Part shown: piece by piece, positions 43,053-51,888 of the stretch
How the letters are laid out: every line of letters starts with the position of its first letter
Numbering within the stretch: position 1 is the first letter of the stretch
DNA from: Candidatus Sulfotelmatobacter sp.
GTDB lineage: Bacteria > Acidobacteriota > Terriglobia > Terriglobales > Acidobacteriaceae
NCBI GenBank assembly: GCA_025462865.1
Contig: JAOAPI010000172.1
Coordinates: 54,251-118,250, forward strand
Direction of reading: 5' to 3'
DNA length: 64,000 nt
The notes under the pieces: generated by a model
Told to the model about the DNA's origin: nothing
Database searches by the model: none
Seen by the model: only the letters and a program-made list of their open reading frames with translations
Position numbers and translations under genes: made by a program

Positions 43053-45104
43053 GTGGCAATCTCGCGTTTCTCTATCCTTGCAACGTTTAAGGCCCTCGTC
43101 GTAGCCGTAATATTGCTTTCTCTGGCCGGCGCCCAACAAGCTGCTGCTCCAGCCTCCAAGCACGAACCGGCATTGGACGTGAACTCAATGGATCGAAGCG
43201 TGGATCCTTGCGTCGATTTTTTCAAGTATTCCTGCGGCGGATGGATCAAAACCAACCCCATTCCTCCCGATCAATCCTCCTGGGACACCTATGCCAAGAT
43301 GCAGGATGAGAATCTGGGACGGCTGCGCGGAATTCTGGAAGCGGCATCGGCGCCTGACGCCAATCGAAATGTCGCCGCTAAGAAAATTGGCGACTACTAC
43401 GCCTCGTGCATGGATGAGAAAGCGATCGAAATCAAGGGTACCGACCCGTTGAAGCCAGAACTGGAGCAAATTGCGAAAATTACTTCCAAAACGGAAATTG
43501 CCGACGTGGCTGCGACGATGATTCGTGAGAACGTTCTGTTCCGCTTTGACTCGACCCAAGACTACCGGGATGCGAGCCAGATGATTGCAGAAGCGGACCA
43601 GGGAGGGTTGGGTCTCCCCGACCGTGATTATTACCTGAAAGACGACGCCAAATCAGTGGACCTGCGCAAGGCGTACCTCGCGCACGTTCAAAAGATTTTC
43701 GAATTGCTAGGCGACAAGCCGGATGTAGCCGCCACACAGGCGCAGACCGTGATGCGCATCGAAACCGCGCTGGCCAAGGGATCAATGACGCGTGTCGAAC
43801 GGCGCGATCCGAAAAACCTGGACCACAAAATGACCAGTGGCGAATTTGAGAAGATCACTCCCGATTTTCAGTGGCAAGTTTACTTCACCAAAGTGGGCCT
43901 GCCATCGCTGTCTTCGCTGAATGTGGCGTCCCCTGGCTTTTTCAAAGCATTAAATGAGGAACTGGATAAAGAGAGTTTGGCCGACTGGAAGACCTATATG
44001 CGCTGGCATCTCGAGCATGCCGATGCGCCGTTTTTATCCGCGGCGTTTCTGAATGAGAACTTTGACTTTTATGGCAGGACTCTGCAGGGCAAGAAGGAAC
44101 TGCGTCCGCGATGGAAACGCTGCACCGACGAAGTTGACGGCGATCTCGGAGAAGCGCTGGGCCAAGTGTACGTGGAAAAATATTTCAGCCCGCAGGCGAA
44201 ACAAGAAGCGTTGAAGATGGTGAAGGAAATCGAGAACGAGATGGAGATGGACATCAATTCATTGCCCTGGATGTCGGCCACCACCAAGCAGCAGGCTCTG
44301 GTTAAGTTGCACGGCATGGCCAACAAAATCGGATATCCCGATAAGTGGCGTGACTACAGCAAACTCGAGATCGTGCGCGGGGATGAGTTAGGCAACGTGC
44401 AGCGCGCGCGAAAATTCGAATTTGATCGGCAGTTGGCCAAGATCGGCAAGCCGCTCGACCGTGGTGAGTGGGACATGACTCCGCCCACGGTAAACGCTTA
44501 TTACAATCCGCAGATGAATGACATCAATTTTCCTGCCGGCGTGTTGCAGCCCCCGGCGTTCGATCCAACCTCGGATGCGGCTCCCAATTATGGCGACACC
44601 GGCGGCACCATCGGTCATGAACTCACGCATGGCTTCGATGACGAAGGCCGTCAGTTCGACTCGCAAGGAAACCTGCGTGACTGGTGGACCGAGGATGACG
44701 GCAAAGAGTTCGTCAAACGCGCTGCTTGCATTTCAGATCAGTACTCGACTTACACGATTGTCGATGACATCAAAATCAACGGCAAGCTGACCCTGGGCGA
44801 AGATGTTGCTGACCTCGGTGGACTCGTCATGGCTTACAGAGCATGGAAGGACGATACCAAAGGCCAGAAGCTGCAAGCGCTCGATGATCTTAGCCCCGAG
44901 CAGAGATTTTTCGTGGGCTATGGACAGAGCTGGTGCGGCGAGACCCGCGACGAGACGAAGCGCTTGCGTGCCACGGTCGACCCGCATTCTCCGGAGAAAT
45001 ATCGTACGAACGGAGTGGTTTCCAACATGCCAGAATTTCAGGAGGCATTCCACTGCAAGGCGGAATCTCCAATGGTCAATCAAAACCGTTGCCGCGTGTG
45101 GTAG
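43053..45104 (+). CDS. M13 family zinc metallopeptidase
   Basis: A 683-aa exported endopeptidase of the neprilysin/PepO family. A signal peptide covers residues 1-27. The zinc motif is HELTH (His522, Glu523, His526), and the third ligand lies in EDVADLGG near residue 583. NAYYNPQMNDINFPAGVLQPP and the C-terminal CRVW are family hallmarks. The start is GTG with GGAGG 5 bp upstream. It would cleave oligopeptides outside the cytoplasm; substrate unknown. Single gene, convergent with the TonB-like gene. Confidence 0.93.
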   Translation: MAISRFSILATFKALVVAVILLSLAGAQQAAAPASKHEPALDVNSMDRSVDPCVDFFKYSCGGWIKTNPIPPDQSSWDTYAKMQDENLGRLRGILEAASAPDANRNVAAKKIGDYYASCMDEKAIEIKGTDPLKPELEQIAKITSKTEIADVAATMIRENVLFRFDSTQDYRDASQMIAEADQGGLGLPDRDYYLKDDAKSVDLRKAYLAHVQKIFELLGDKPDVAATQAQTVMRIETALAKGSMTRVERRDPKNLDHKMTSGEFEKITPDFQWQVYFTKVGLPSLSSLNVASPGFFKALNEELDKESLADWKTYMRWHLEHADAPFLSAAFLNENFDFYGRTLQGKKELRPRWKRCTDEVDGDLGEALGQVYVEKYFSPQAKQEALKMVKEIENEMEMDINSLPWMSATTKQQALVKLHGMANKIGYPDKWRDYSKLEIVRGDELGNVQRARKFEFDRQLAKIGKPLDRGEWDMTPPTVNAYYNPQMNDINFPAGVLQPPAFDPTSDAAPNYGDTGGTIGHELTHGFDDEGRQFDSQGNLRDWWTEDDGKEFVKRAACISDQYSTYTIVDDIKINGKLTLGEDVADLGGLVMAYRAWKDDTKGQKLQALDDLSPEQRFFVGYGQSWCGETRDETKRLRATVDPHSPEKYRTNGVVSNMPEFQEAFHCKAESPMVNQNRCRVW

Positions 45105-45144
45105 AAATTTCGAGGCAGCGCCCGGACGATGCAGCGCCAGTAAA

Positions 45145-46236
45145 CTATTCGAGGTCTTCTTTGGAAGGGTTGTAGAAAAAAGTAAAGCGCAGCGCCAAGT
45201 ACTGTCCGCCAAATTCCGTGGGCAATGGAGGGAACGGGTCCGACGCCGTGATCCCGGCCCAAGCCGCGCGGTCTAACGGGATGTCGCCAGAAGGGGCTAC
45301 CAGCTTCATGCCTGCGACTTTTCCATCTTTGGTAATCGCAAACTCAATGGATAGTCTTCCCTTTTTCATCTGAGCGGATTCTGGAATTGCGTTGTACCAG
45401 TTCTGCTTCACATCATGAAGCACTCGCTGCAGGTAGGGGCCGAAATCCACACCCATGGTGTCGCTGAGCACATCAAGGTTGCCCATCTGGCGGCCATGCG
45501 CCCCGGTGCCTAGTCCGAAATCGCCGCCATTGCCCTGCTGCCCACCGCCGCGTTTGGCGGCAGCGGCCCGCGTAGCCTCCTGAATCGCGGAACCGGCCGA
45601 CATTGGGCCGCCGTATTTGCTGAACTCATTCGCAATGTTTGGCTTTGCCGAGGGTTGCATCTGGGCGATTTGCTGGTTCGGCTGTTGCTGAGGAGCAGCC
45701 TGATTTTGCGGCGGCGCGGCTGCCGATGGCGCGGCCTGTTGAGCCATCGCAGGACCGGCTGAACCCGGTTTTCCCGGAGGCGGCGTCGCCAAACTTTTGC
45801 GCAGCTCCTTGACATCCAACTCAGGGTGCCGCGTCATTGCAGTGCGATTTTTGTCGGAGGCAATGTTCGTGTTCGGCCGCTTTTGCAGCTTCTGCAAATC
45901 TGGCGGCAATTCGAGGAACGTAACATCCTTCGCACTGGATAGATTCTTCACCGCCACTGCTGAATGCCACGGAAGGTACTTCTCGAAGAAATCCAACTTT
46001 GCCAGCAAGACGATGAGAACCAGGTGGACGATGATGGAAATCCAGGCGGCTTCGCGCCTCCGCGAGCGCGCCAGATCGTCCTGTAATTGGATAAGCAGGT
46101 GCGGCACGCGCGCATCATCGTCGAGAGCGCGATACGCAGTTTCCCATCCTTGAGCATCGTACAGCCCGAGCTGTTCCGGCTGAGGTTTTTCGGGAGGAGC
46201 CACCGGATCCTGGAATGGGATTTGAGTGATGGGCAT
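45145..46236 (-). CDS. TonB-like energy transducer family protein
   Basis: A 363-aa protein with a cytoplasmic N-terminal part of about 62 residues, one transmembrane helix (about 63-82), a Pro/Ala/Gln-rich periplasmic linker (about 150-210), a Gly-rich segment, and a C-terminal TonB-type domain (LQRVLHDVKQNWYNAIPESA.., LRFTFFYNP). TonB passes energy from ExbB/ExbD to outer-membrane transporters. No ExbBD gene is adjacent and the N-terminal extension is longer than in classical TonB, so it may be a paralogue with a different role. Confidence 0.8.
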   Translation of the reverse strand: MPITQIPFQDPVAPPEKPQPEQLGLYDAQGWETAYRALDDDARVPHLLIQLQDDLARSRRREAAWISIIVHLVLIVLLAKLDFFEKYLPWHSAVAVKNLSSAKDVTFLELPPDLQKLQKRPNTNIASDKNRTAMTRHPELDVKELRKSLATPPPGKPGSAGPAMAQQAAPSAAAPPQNQAAPQQQPNQQIAQMQPSAKPNIANEFSKYGGPMSAGSAIQEATRAAAAKRGGGQQGNGGDFGLGTGAHGRQMGNLDVLSDTMGVDFGPYLQRVLHDVKQNWYNAIPESAQMKKGRLSIEFAITKDGKVAGMKLVAPSGDIPLDRAAWAGITASDPFPPLPTEFGGQYLALRFTFFYNPSKEDLE

Positions 46237-46569
46237 GAACTGATTTGTCTGAACCAGGCTTGTCCGTTAGACACGGATTCCCCTCGCTACGTTGCATCCG
46301 GCTTACAAAGATGACCCAGCGACGGGAGTGGCAAGCTATCTTTATTTTCGCATCTTTTCAGCGATTCTGCCCACTCACAAATGGGATAGGGCTTAGGTGT
46401 GTAAACATTTGTCATCGCTGGCAATCCGGGCCTGGAACGCAACAACGGACCAGCACGGGTGGTATCAGCGTCGCTAGAATGATGGCACGTTTCGCCAACT
46501 GTCCGTCGATTTTGAGAATTCACGCGCACTTTTCACTGGTAAGATTTCTGTATTCCAAGGGCACAACTA
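46237..46569. other. 333-bp intergenic region
   Basis: Lies between the divergent TonB-like and hydrolase genes. An open frame runs through it but overlaps the hydrolase out of phase and has a Cys/Arg/Ser-rich, non-coding-looking translation. I found no convincing promoter, repeat or RNA structure. Confidence 0.5.
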
Positions 46570-47385
46570 TTGCTCAACTTCTTGCGCGGACTGTTCGTAT
46601 TTGTTCTTGGTGCTTATTTTACGGTCTTTCTGATCGCCGTATTCTTCTCCAATCAGATGATCTTCCAGCCCCGACGAGCAGGATACCGAGATGACGATGG
46701 AATAATAAAGCTCACTAGCTCGAATGGCGCGAAAATCTCTGCGACTTATCTAGCCAACCCCACGTCGACTTTCACGATCCTCTTTAGTCATGGGAACGCC
46801 GAAGATATCGGCGACGATAAGATCTTCTTGGAGGGCATTCGTGGCGCTGGATTTTCAGTTTTTGCCTATGACTATCAAGGCTACGGCACGAGTGAAGGCA
46901 AGCCAACCGAACTCCATGCATATGAAGACGTGGATGCTGCCTACACATACCTGGTACAGACATTCCACGTCCAGCCGAGCAAAGTTATTTCGTTTGGGCG
47001 GTCTGTCGGAAGCGGCCCAGCGACCGAGTTAGCATTACACCATGCCGTAGCCGGACTTGTTTTGCAGAGTTCATTCACGAGCGCGTTCCGCGTGCTCACG
47101 AGAGTTTCGCTGCTACCTTTCGACAGATTCGATAACCTGAGCAAAATTACGAAACTGCATTGTCCCGTTCTGATCATTCACGGAACAGAAGATTCAGTGA
47201 TCAGTATTGCTCACGGAAAGGAACTCTTCGCGGCAGCAAATGAACCAAAGCAAGCTCTTTGGGTAGAAAGGGCAAACCACAACGATGTACCATTCTTCGC
47301 GGGTAACCGATACGCGGCCGCGCTGAAGAAGTTCGCACAACTGATTGAAGAGCGGCAACAACAATACATTCCGCAGGGACTCTGA
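46570..47385 (+). CDS. Alpha/beta hydrolase, membrane-anchored
   Basis: A 271-aa protein with an N-terminal hydrophobic anchor (about residues 5-28) and an alpha/beta-hydrolase fold. The catalytic triad is Ser145 (FGRSVG), Asp208 (GTEDS) and His237 (ANHND), with the oxyanion-type SHGNAEDI at 73. Similar to the ABHD13/17 and YfhR family; substrate unknown. The start is TTG at 46570, with no strong ribosome site. Confidence 0.83.
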   Translation: MLNFLRGLFVFVLGAYFTVFLIAVFFSNQMIFQPRRAGYRDDDGIIKLTSSNGAKISATYLANPTSTFTILFSHGNAEDIGDDKIFLEGIRGAGFSVFAYDYQGYGTSEGKPTELHAYEDVDAAYTYLVQTFHVQPSKVISFGRSVGSGPATELALHHAVAGLVLQSSFTSAFRVLTRVSLLPFDRFDNLSKITKLHCPVLIIHGTEDSVISIAHGKELFAAANEPKQALWVERANHNDVPFFAGNRYAAALKKFAQLIEERQQQYIPQGL

Positions 47386-47402
47386 TCTGAACAGTTTCTG
47401 GC

Positions 47403-48392
47403 CTAGCTCTTCGCCTTCGCCAAGCCCGCGAGCCCAACTTTCTTCCCGTGCTCGCGAATCGCAGCCACAATATCGAGTGCAAGTGCAAGAGAGCGGCGGC
47501 CATCTTCGAGCGGCACGACGGGCGTGGAGCGCTGGCGTACAGCTTGCAAAAACGACTTCAACTCCGCGTGCAATGGCTCTTCTGAAGTGACCGTCGGCTT
47601 GGCGACCTTGATCTGCGGATTCACTGTAGGCGCTCCTGAAGTCGCACCGTCCCCGCCAACGGTGAAGACCAGAACTTCCTGCCGCCCATAGTCCACAGAA
47701 ACATACTGCTGCGGCTGAAAGAAGCGAAGTTTGCGCACACGCTCGGTCGAGACGCGGCTGGCTGTGAAGTTGGCCACACATCCCGACTCGAATTCCAACC
47801 GCACATTGGCGATGTCAACTTTGCCGGAAAGAATGGGAAGTCCGACCGCGCGAACTTCTTTTACCGGAGAGTTGGCGAAAGAGAGCACGATGTCCAGATC
47901 GTGAATCATCAGATCGAGCACGACGTCCACATCCAGCGATCGCGGAGTGAAAACACTCAGCCGGTGCACTTCAAAAAACATGGGCTGGGTGAGCAGCGGG
48001 ATGGTGGCTCGGACCGCCGGGTTGAATCGCTCAAGGTGTCCGGCTTGGGCGATTCGCTTGTGAGTGGCGGCGAGTTGCACTAACTCATCAGCTTCGGCCA
48101 GCGACGCAGCCAGCGGCTTCTCGATCAGGACGTCAACGCCCTTTTGCATCAGCGCGCGGGCCACTTCCAAATGATGAACAGTAGGCGCGGCCACCGAGGC
48201 GGCTCGCACCTCGCTGTGCGTCGTAAGCATCTGCTCGATCGATCCGAAAGCACGGCATCCAAACTCGCGCGCAACCGCGTCTGCGCGGTCAAGATCAGAA
48301 TCGACCACGCCCACCAGTCGGACCGCTTCGCCCTGGCGTTCCAGCTCTTGGTAGACTCGGGCGTGATTGCGCCCGAAGACGCCTACGCCCAC
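47403..48392 (-). CDS. Gfo/Idh/MocA family oxidoreductase (5' end uncertain)
   Basis: NAD(P)-dependent oxidoreductase of about 329 aa. The GVGVFGRNHARVY Rossmann loop is at the very start, EKPLA (about residue 91) is the family lysine motif, and MIHDLDIVLSF is typical of sugar-modifying members. The GTG at 48392 removes the usual first strand; the frame continues upstream as ...QSKNPISVAVVG before any stop, but contains no ATG or TTG. A CTG at 48425 could be the real start, with only weak GAGAA upstream. Substrate unknown; related enzymes act in envelope sugar synthesis. Confidence 0.8.
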   Translation of the reverse strand: MGVGVFGRNHARVYQELERQGEAVRLVGVVDSDLDRADAVAREFGCRAFGSIEQMLTTHSEVRAASVAAPTVHHLEVARALMQKGVDVLIEKPLAASLAEADELVQLAATHKRIAQAGHLERFNPAVRATIPLLTQPMFFEVHRLSVFTPRSLDVDVVLDLMIHDLDIVLSFANSPVKEVRAVGLPILSGKVDIANVRLEFESGCVANFTASRVSTERVRKLRFFQPQQYVSVDYGRQEVLVFTVGGDGATSGAPTVNPQIKVAKPTVTSEEPLHAELKSFLQAVRQRSTPVVPLEDGRRSLALALDIVAAIREHGKKVGLAGLAKAKS

Positions 48393-48617
48393 TACTGCAA
48401 CGGAGATCGGATTTTTGGATTGCAGGAAGGATTTCTCGGCTGGCTGGTTGCCACCAGGAACAACAAATTGTAAACGTAAACGGTGGAAAGAGCATCTGCA
48501 ATAGATTGAGTGATTTTGTGATCAACGATTGGGGTATTGGGACGCTCTTGTGCGGTAAGGTTTTCAATTTCCCAATGACCTGATCGCCAATCGCCAAATA
48601 GGAGCTTCTCTCGTCAC

Positions 48618-48947
48618 ATGCGAACTATCGCGCTGCTTACCGTTTCCAACATCTTTATGACCTTCGCCTGGTATGGTCACCTGAAATATCGTGAGGTGCC
48701 GCTGTTCAAAGTGATCGTCATCAGCTGGATGATTGCGTTCTTCGAATATTGTTTCCAGGTGCCGGCGAACCGCATTGGCTCATACGAATTCAGCGCGGCT
48801 CAACTGAAGACAATTCAAGAGGTCATTACTCTGCTGGTGTTCTCGGTCTTCTCCGTGCTGTACCTTAAACAACCAGTGCGATGGAATCACGCCGTCGGAT
48901 TCGCAATGATCGTGGCCGCGGTGGGAGTGATTTTCAAGCAGTGGTAG
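48618..48947 (+). CDS. DMT family protein (DUF486)
   Basis: A 109-aa protein with four hydrophobic helices, matching the small DUF486 family of the drug/metabolite transporter superfamily (NIFMTFAWYGHLKY at the start, FEYCFQVPANRIGSYEFSAAQLKTIQEVITL in the middle). Such four-helix proteins act as dimers. Substrate unknown. It begins with an ATG after a divergent 225-bp gap from the oxidoreductase and ends 19 bp before the convergent DinB gene. Confidence 0.85.
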   Translation: MRTIALLTVSNIFMTFAWYGHLKYREVPLFKVIVISWMIAFFEYCFQVPANRIGSYEFSAAQLKTIQEVITLLVFSVFSVLYLKQPVRWNHAVGFAMIVAAVGVIFKQW

Positions 48948-48966
48948 CCGCCTTCCATGCCACCGT

Positions 48967-49452
48967 TCACCTAGCGGACCGGCCTTGCGCTTTTTTTAGG
49001 ATGGCGATCTGCCCGGCGTGGTAAAGCTCATGTTGCGCCACTCCTTGCAGCATGAAATAGAAGTCATATTTCTTTCCCGGAACGCGCTCACGAAGGCGAG
49101 ATTCGGAAAGAGCCGCAACGGTTTTTATCAACATGTCGTGTGTCCGCTTCGCTTGCGTAACGGCTTTGCGCCACTCCGTTTCAGTGGGTCTTGGAACGAC
49201 GGGGAAATTTGCGATTCCTGTAAGCTGCACTTTGTTTCCAGCCAGCCGACTGCCGGCTGCGCCATCCCACGCGGCAATGTGCAGTACCAGTTCCCAAATG
49301 CTGTGAACGTCAGGCAAAGGCTTCGCTGCTGCAGTCGCGGCGTTCACGTCTTTCAGCAATTCCAGTAATGCAGGACCATGCCACGCGTCACCCGCATAGG
49401 CACGGCGAAGCTGTTCGGCCACAAGGGCGGACTGAGAAACTGTAAAAACCAT
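48967..49452 (-). CDS. DinB family protein
   Basis: A 161-aa four-helix-bundle protein of the DinB superfamily with the metal-type histidines in VLHIAAWDGAAGSRLAG (His53 region) and QHELYHAGQIAILKKA. Function unknown; related proteins include bacillithiol transferases. Separate from the other DinB-type genes in the window. Confidence 0.85.
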   Translation of the reverse strand: MVFTVSQSALVAEQLRRAYAGDAWHGPALLELLKDVNAATAAAKPLPDVHSIWELVLHIAAWDGAAGSRLAGNKVQLTGIANFPVVPRPTETEWRKAVTQAKRTHDMLIKTVAALSESRLRERVPGKKYDFYFMLQGVAQHELYHAGQIAILKKAQGRSAR

Positions 49453-49490
49453 ATCGTTTACCTTATCCCCTGATTTTTGCCTAACTTACA

Positions 49491-50336
49491 TTAAAGCTCT
49501 GCTAGGTCAGCCACTATCGCGATTCCCGCAGCATTCGCCGCCTCGAGAACTTTCTCTCCATCAAGCAAAAGACACTTCGCCGCATCCAGCGCAAGGCACG
49601 TCGCGCCAGCGGACTGCATTACTTCGATCGTCTTCACTCCGATCACGGGAACATCGAAACGCATGTCCTGATTCGGCTTTGCGATTTTGACGACGGTAAG
49701 GGCGCGGCTAAGCGTGGACGCGGCGCCGCGCAAGGAACTCATGATTTGTCCGGCGCGCTCGATAGTAGCGTCGGTACCCTCCATCGCTTCGACCGCGACG
49801 CAAGCCGCGTCCGCAATCACGACCGTCTGGCCGATATCATGCCGCGCAAGCTGACGGGCCACGGCGCGGCCGTACTCTATATTCTTGCGCTCCTCCTCAC
49901 TGGGGGCGCGCCTAGTGGACACTCCCGGCTTCACAAGCAGCGGTTCAAGCAGCCCAGTGGAATTTTCCAGCTCGATTCCTTCTTCCGCAAGAACCTTGGC
50001 TACCGCACCCAGCAGGCTGTCGGTATTGCGAGTGGTAAGCGAGAGTAGAAGCTTGGCCAGGCGCCAGTCCGGACGGATAGCCGAGAAAATCTGCTTGTGT
50101 TTTACTTGTCCGGCCATAATGGCACGGCGCACACCTTCGCGCTTGAAAGTTTCAATCAGCTTCGATAGGTCGCCCAGTGATAGCCAGTGAACCGAAGCTG
50201 CGCCATGGTCTTCAATTTCGGGAAATGCTTCTTCCTTGATCGCAACCACGACCACTTCGTAGCCCGCGGCGCGCGCCGCGTCGAGCACGAGCAGAGGAAA
50301 TTTTCCGTTGCCGGCGATAAGGCCGAGACGTTGCAT
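49491..50336 (-). CDS. lpxI: UDP-2,3-diacylglucosamine pyrophosphatase LpxI
   Basis: Hydrolyses UDP-2,3-diacylglucosamine in lipid A synthesis, replacing LpxH in many non-enteric Gram-negatives. The 281-aa protein (DUF1009) has RLGLIAGNGKFPLLVLDAARAAG at the start, RRAIMAGQVKHKQIF near residue 80 and a conserved glycine/aspartate C-terminus (TIEVMQSAGATCLALDAAK). The ATG at 50336 fits the family; the frame is open to 50396. It is the third gene of a fabZ-lpxA-lpxI run. Confidence 0.93.
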   Translation of the reverse strand: MQRLGLIAGNGKFPLLVLDAARAAGYEVVVVAIKEEAFPEIEDHGAASVHWLSLGDLSKLIETFKREGVRRAIMAGQVKHKQIFSAIRPDWRLAKLLLSLTTRNTDSLLGAVAKVLAEEGIELENSTGLLEPLLVKPGVSTRRAPSEEERKNIEYGRAVARQLARHDIGQTVVIADAACVAVEAMEGTDATIERAGQIMSSLRGAASTLSRALTVVKIAKPNQDMRFDVPVIGVKTIEVMQSAGATCLALDAAKCLLLDGEKVLEAANAAGIAIVADLAEL

Positions 50337-50416
50337 AGCTGAATTTGTAGAGACGTTGCTTGCAACATCCAGGCAGTGGCAAGAAAGACGCAGCAAGCTA
50401 CGTCTCTACGATAACC

Positions 50417-51193
50417 TTACTTAATCACTCCGCGTTCCGACGTCTCGATGAATCTGATCAGCATATCCACATCTTCGCCTCGATCAGACTCGGCCTTCAG
50501 CTTCTCCAGCGCTTGTGACGTATTCATCTTCGAAGCCAGTAGGGTCTTGTAAGCATGGTGAATCTTGCGAATGCGCTCTGGTGAAAAGCCGCGGCGTTCC
50601 AGGCCTACCTTATTCATCCCATAGGCGTGCGTGTCCCGCACGGCGGACGTCATGGAAAATGGTAGGACATCCTGCGTGATGGTCGTCCCTCCTCCCACGT
50701 AAGAGTGGGCGCCGATGCGCACATACTGATGCACCGGGCAGAGCGCACCCACCACAGCCCACTCTTCGACAGTTACATGCCCGCCCAGCGTCGCACCATT
50801 CACCAACATGCAATGGTCGCCGATCACGCTGTCATGGCCGATATGAGCATAGGCCATGATCAAAGTATCGTCGCCAACGCTGGTGAGACCGCCGCCCTTC
50901 ACCGTACCGCGGCTGATGGTAACGCACTCACGAATCTCGTTGTTGTCGCCAATCTCCAAACGCGTTGGTTCCCCTCGGTAGGAAATATCTTGCGGCGCCA
51001 TGCCGATCGCGCAGAAGGGAAAGAAGGCATTGTTGCTTCCAATTTTGGTCGGGCCTTCGATGGCCACATGAGACACCAGACGGCAGCTCTCGCCCATCTC
51101 AACGTCGGCACCAATCACGCAGTAGGGCCCGACAGTGCACGATGCGGGAACTTTGGCGCGCGAATCGATGATCGCGGTGGGATGAACATTCAT
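50417..51193 (-). CDS. lpxA: Acyl-ACP-UDP-N-acetylglucosamine O-acyltransferase
   Basis: First enzyme of lipid A synthesis. The 258-aa protein begins MNVHPTAIIDSRAKVPASCTVGPYCVIG and continues with left-handed beta-helix hexapeptide repeats (for example GDNNEIRECVTISRG near residue 72 and AHIGHDSVIGDHCMLVNG around residue 115, which places the catalytic His near residue 119). The helical C-terminus is also typical. It follows fabZ by 65 bp and precedes lpxI by 80 bp. Confidence 0.95.
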   Translation of the reverse strand: MNVHPTAIIDSRAKVPASCTVGPYCVIGADVEMGESCRLVSHVAIEGPTKIGSNNAFFPFCAIGMAPQDISYRGEPTRLEIGDNNEIRECVTISRGTVKGGGLTSVGDDTLIMAYAHIGHDSVIGDHCMLVNGATLGGHVTVEEWAVVGALCPVHQYVRIGAHSYVGGGTTITQDVLPFSMTSAVRDTHAYGMNKVGLERRGFSPERIRKIHHAYKTLLASKMNTSQALEKLKAESDRGEDVDMLIRFIETSERGVIK

Positions 51194-51258
51194 GATCGAA
51201 TCGTTGGATTGTGGAAGTTTGATTCGCTTGGCCTGACCAACAGATCGTGCTTCATTCC

Positions 51259-51795
51259 TCAGTCATCGCCGCCTGCGCCGTCAGAGCCGGTGCTCCGTCC
51301 TCGCGAACTATCGATCAGCTGGCATGACACCGTCGCTTCCGCTACCCGCTTGCCCGCAACATACACCACGCCATGCATTTTCGCCGCGATCATCCGCGGA
51401 ATGGCGCGCCAGCCCGTCACCTCCACCTCAATTCGCAGCTGGTCGCCGGGACTCACGGGCTGACGGAACTTCGCGCGCTCAATGCCGGTGAACACCATCA
51501 ACTTGTTTGTACGATCTTCCACTTCTGTAAGCAGCAGTGCGCCGCCCGCCTGCGCAATCGCTTCCACAATGAGTACCCCCGGCATGATCGGCAATCCCGG
51601 AAAATGTCCGTTGAAAAATGGCTCGTTGATCGTGACATTCTTGATGGCGACGATGTTTGTTTTACGCTTCAACTCCAGGACGCGATCGATCAACAAGAAA
51701 GGATAGCGGTGCGGAAGGATCTTCAGGATCTCGTGAATGTCGAGCGCCGTCTTGGATGCGGCTGCGTCGGTCTCAATGGGAGTGCTCTGAATCAT
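51259..51795 (-). CDS. fabZ: 3-hydroxyacyl-ACP dehydratase
   Basis: FabZ dehydrates (3R)-hydroxyacyl-ACPs in fatty acid elongation. The 178-aa protein has LPHRYPFLLIDRVLEL near residue 28, the catalytic His64 in NEPFFNGHFPGLPIMPGVLIVEA and Glu78 in the same motif. The extended C-terminal tail (SRGRSTGSDGAGGDD) is not conserved. As usual, it is followed by lpxA. Confidence 0.95.
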   Translation of the reverse strand: MIQSTPIETDAAASKTALDIHEILKILPHRYPFLLIDRVLELKRKTNIVAIKNVTINEPFFNGHFPGLPIMPGVLIVEAIAQAGGALLLTEVEDRTNKLMVFTGIERAKFRQPVSPGDQLRIEVEVTGWRAIPRMIAAKMHGVVYVAGKRVAEATVSCQLIDSSRGRSTGSDGAGGDD

Positions 51796-51888
51796 ATTCG
51801 CCCAGTTCGCCCCAATCGGCCTGAAGATTATACTGTACCGCGCCGTTGTTCACGGTGAAGACCGAAACTTTCGCAGCGAGAGGGAATT

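Noticed and set aside
46245..46694. 149-aa open frame in the gap before the 46570 hydrolase
   Set aside because: It overlaps the hydrolase out of frame and has a Cys/Arg-rich translation without domains.
47403..48480. In-frame TGA upstream of the oxidoreductase read as selenocysteine, prompted by selA in the window
   Set aside because: The upstream TGA is not within a conserved protein region and no SECIS-like hairpin is evident.
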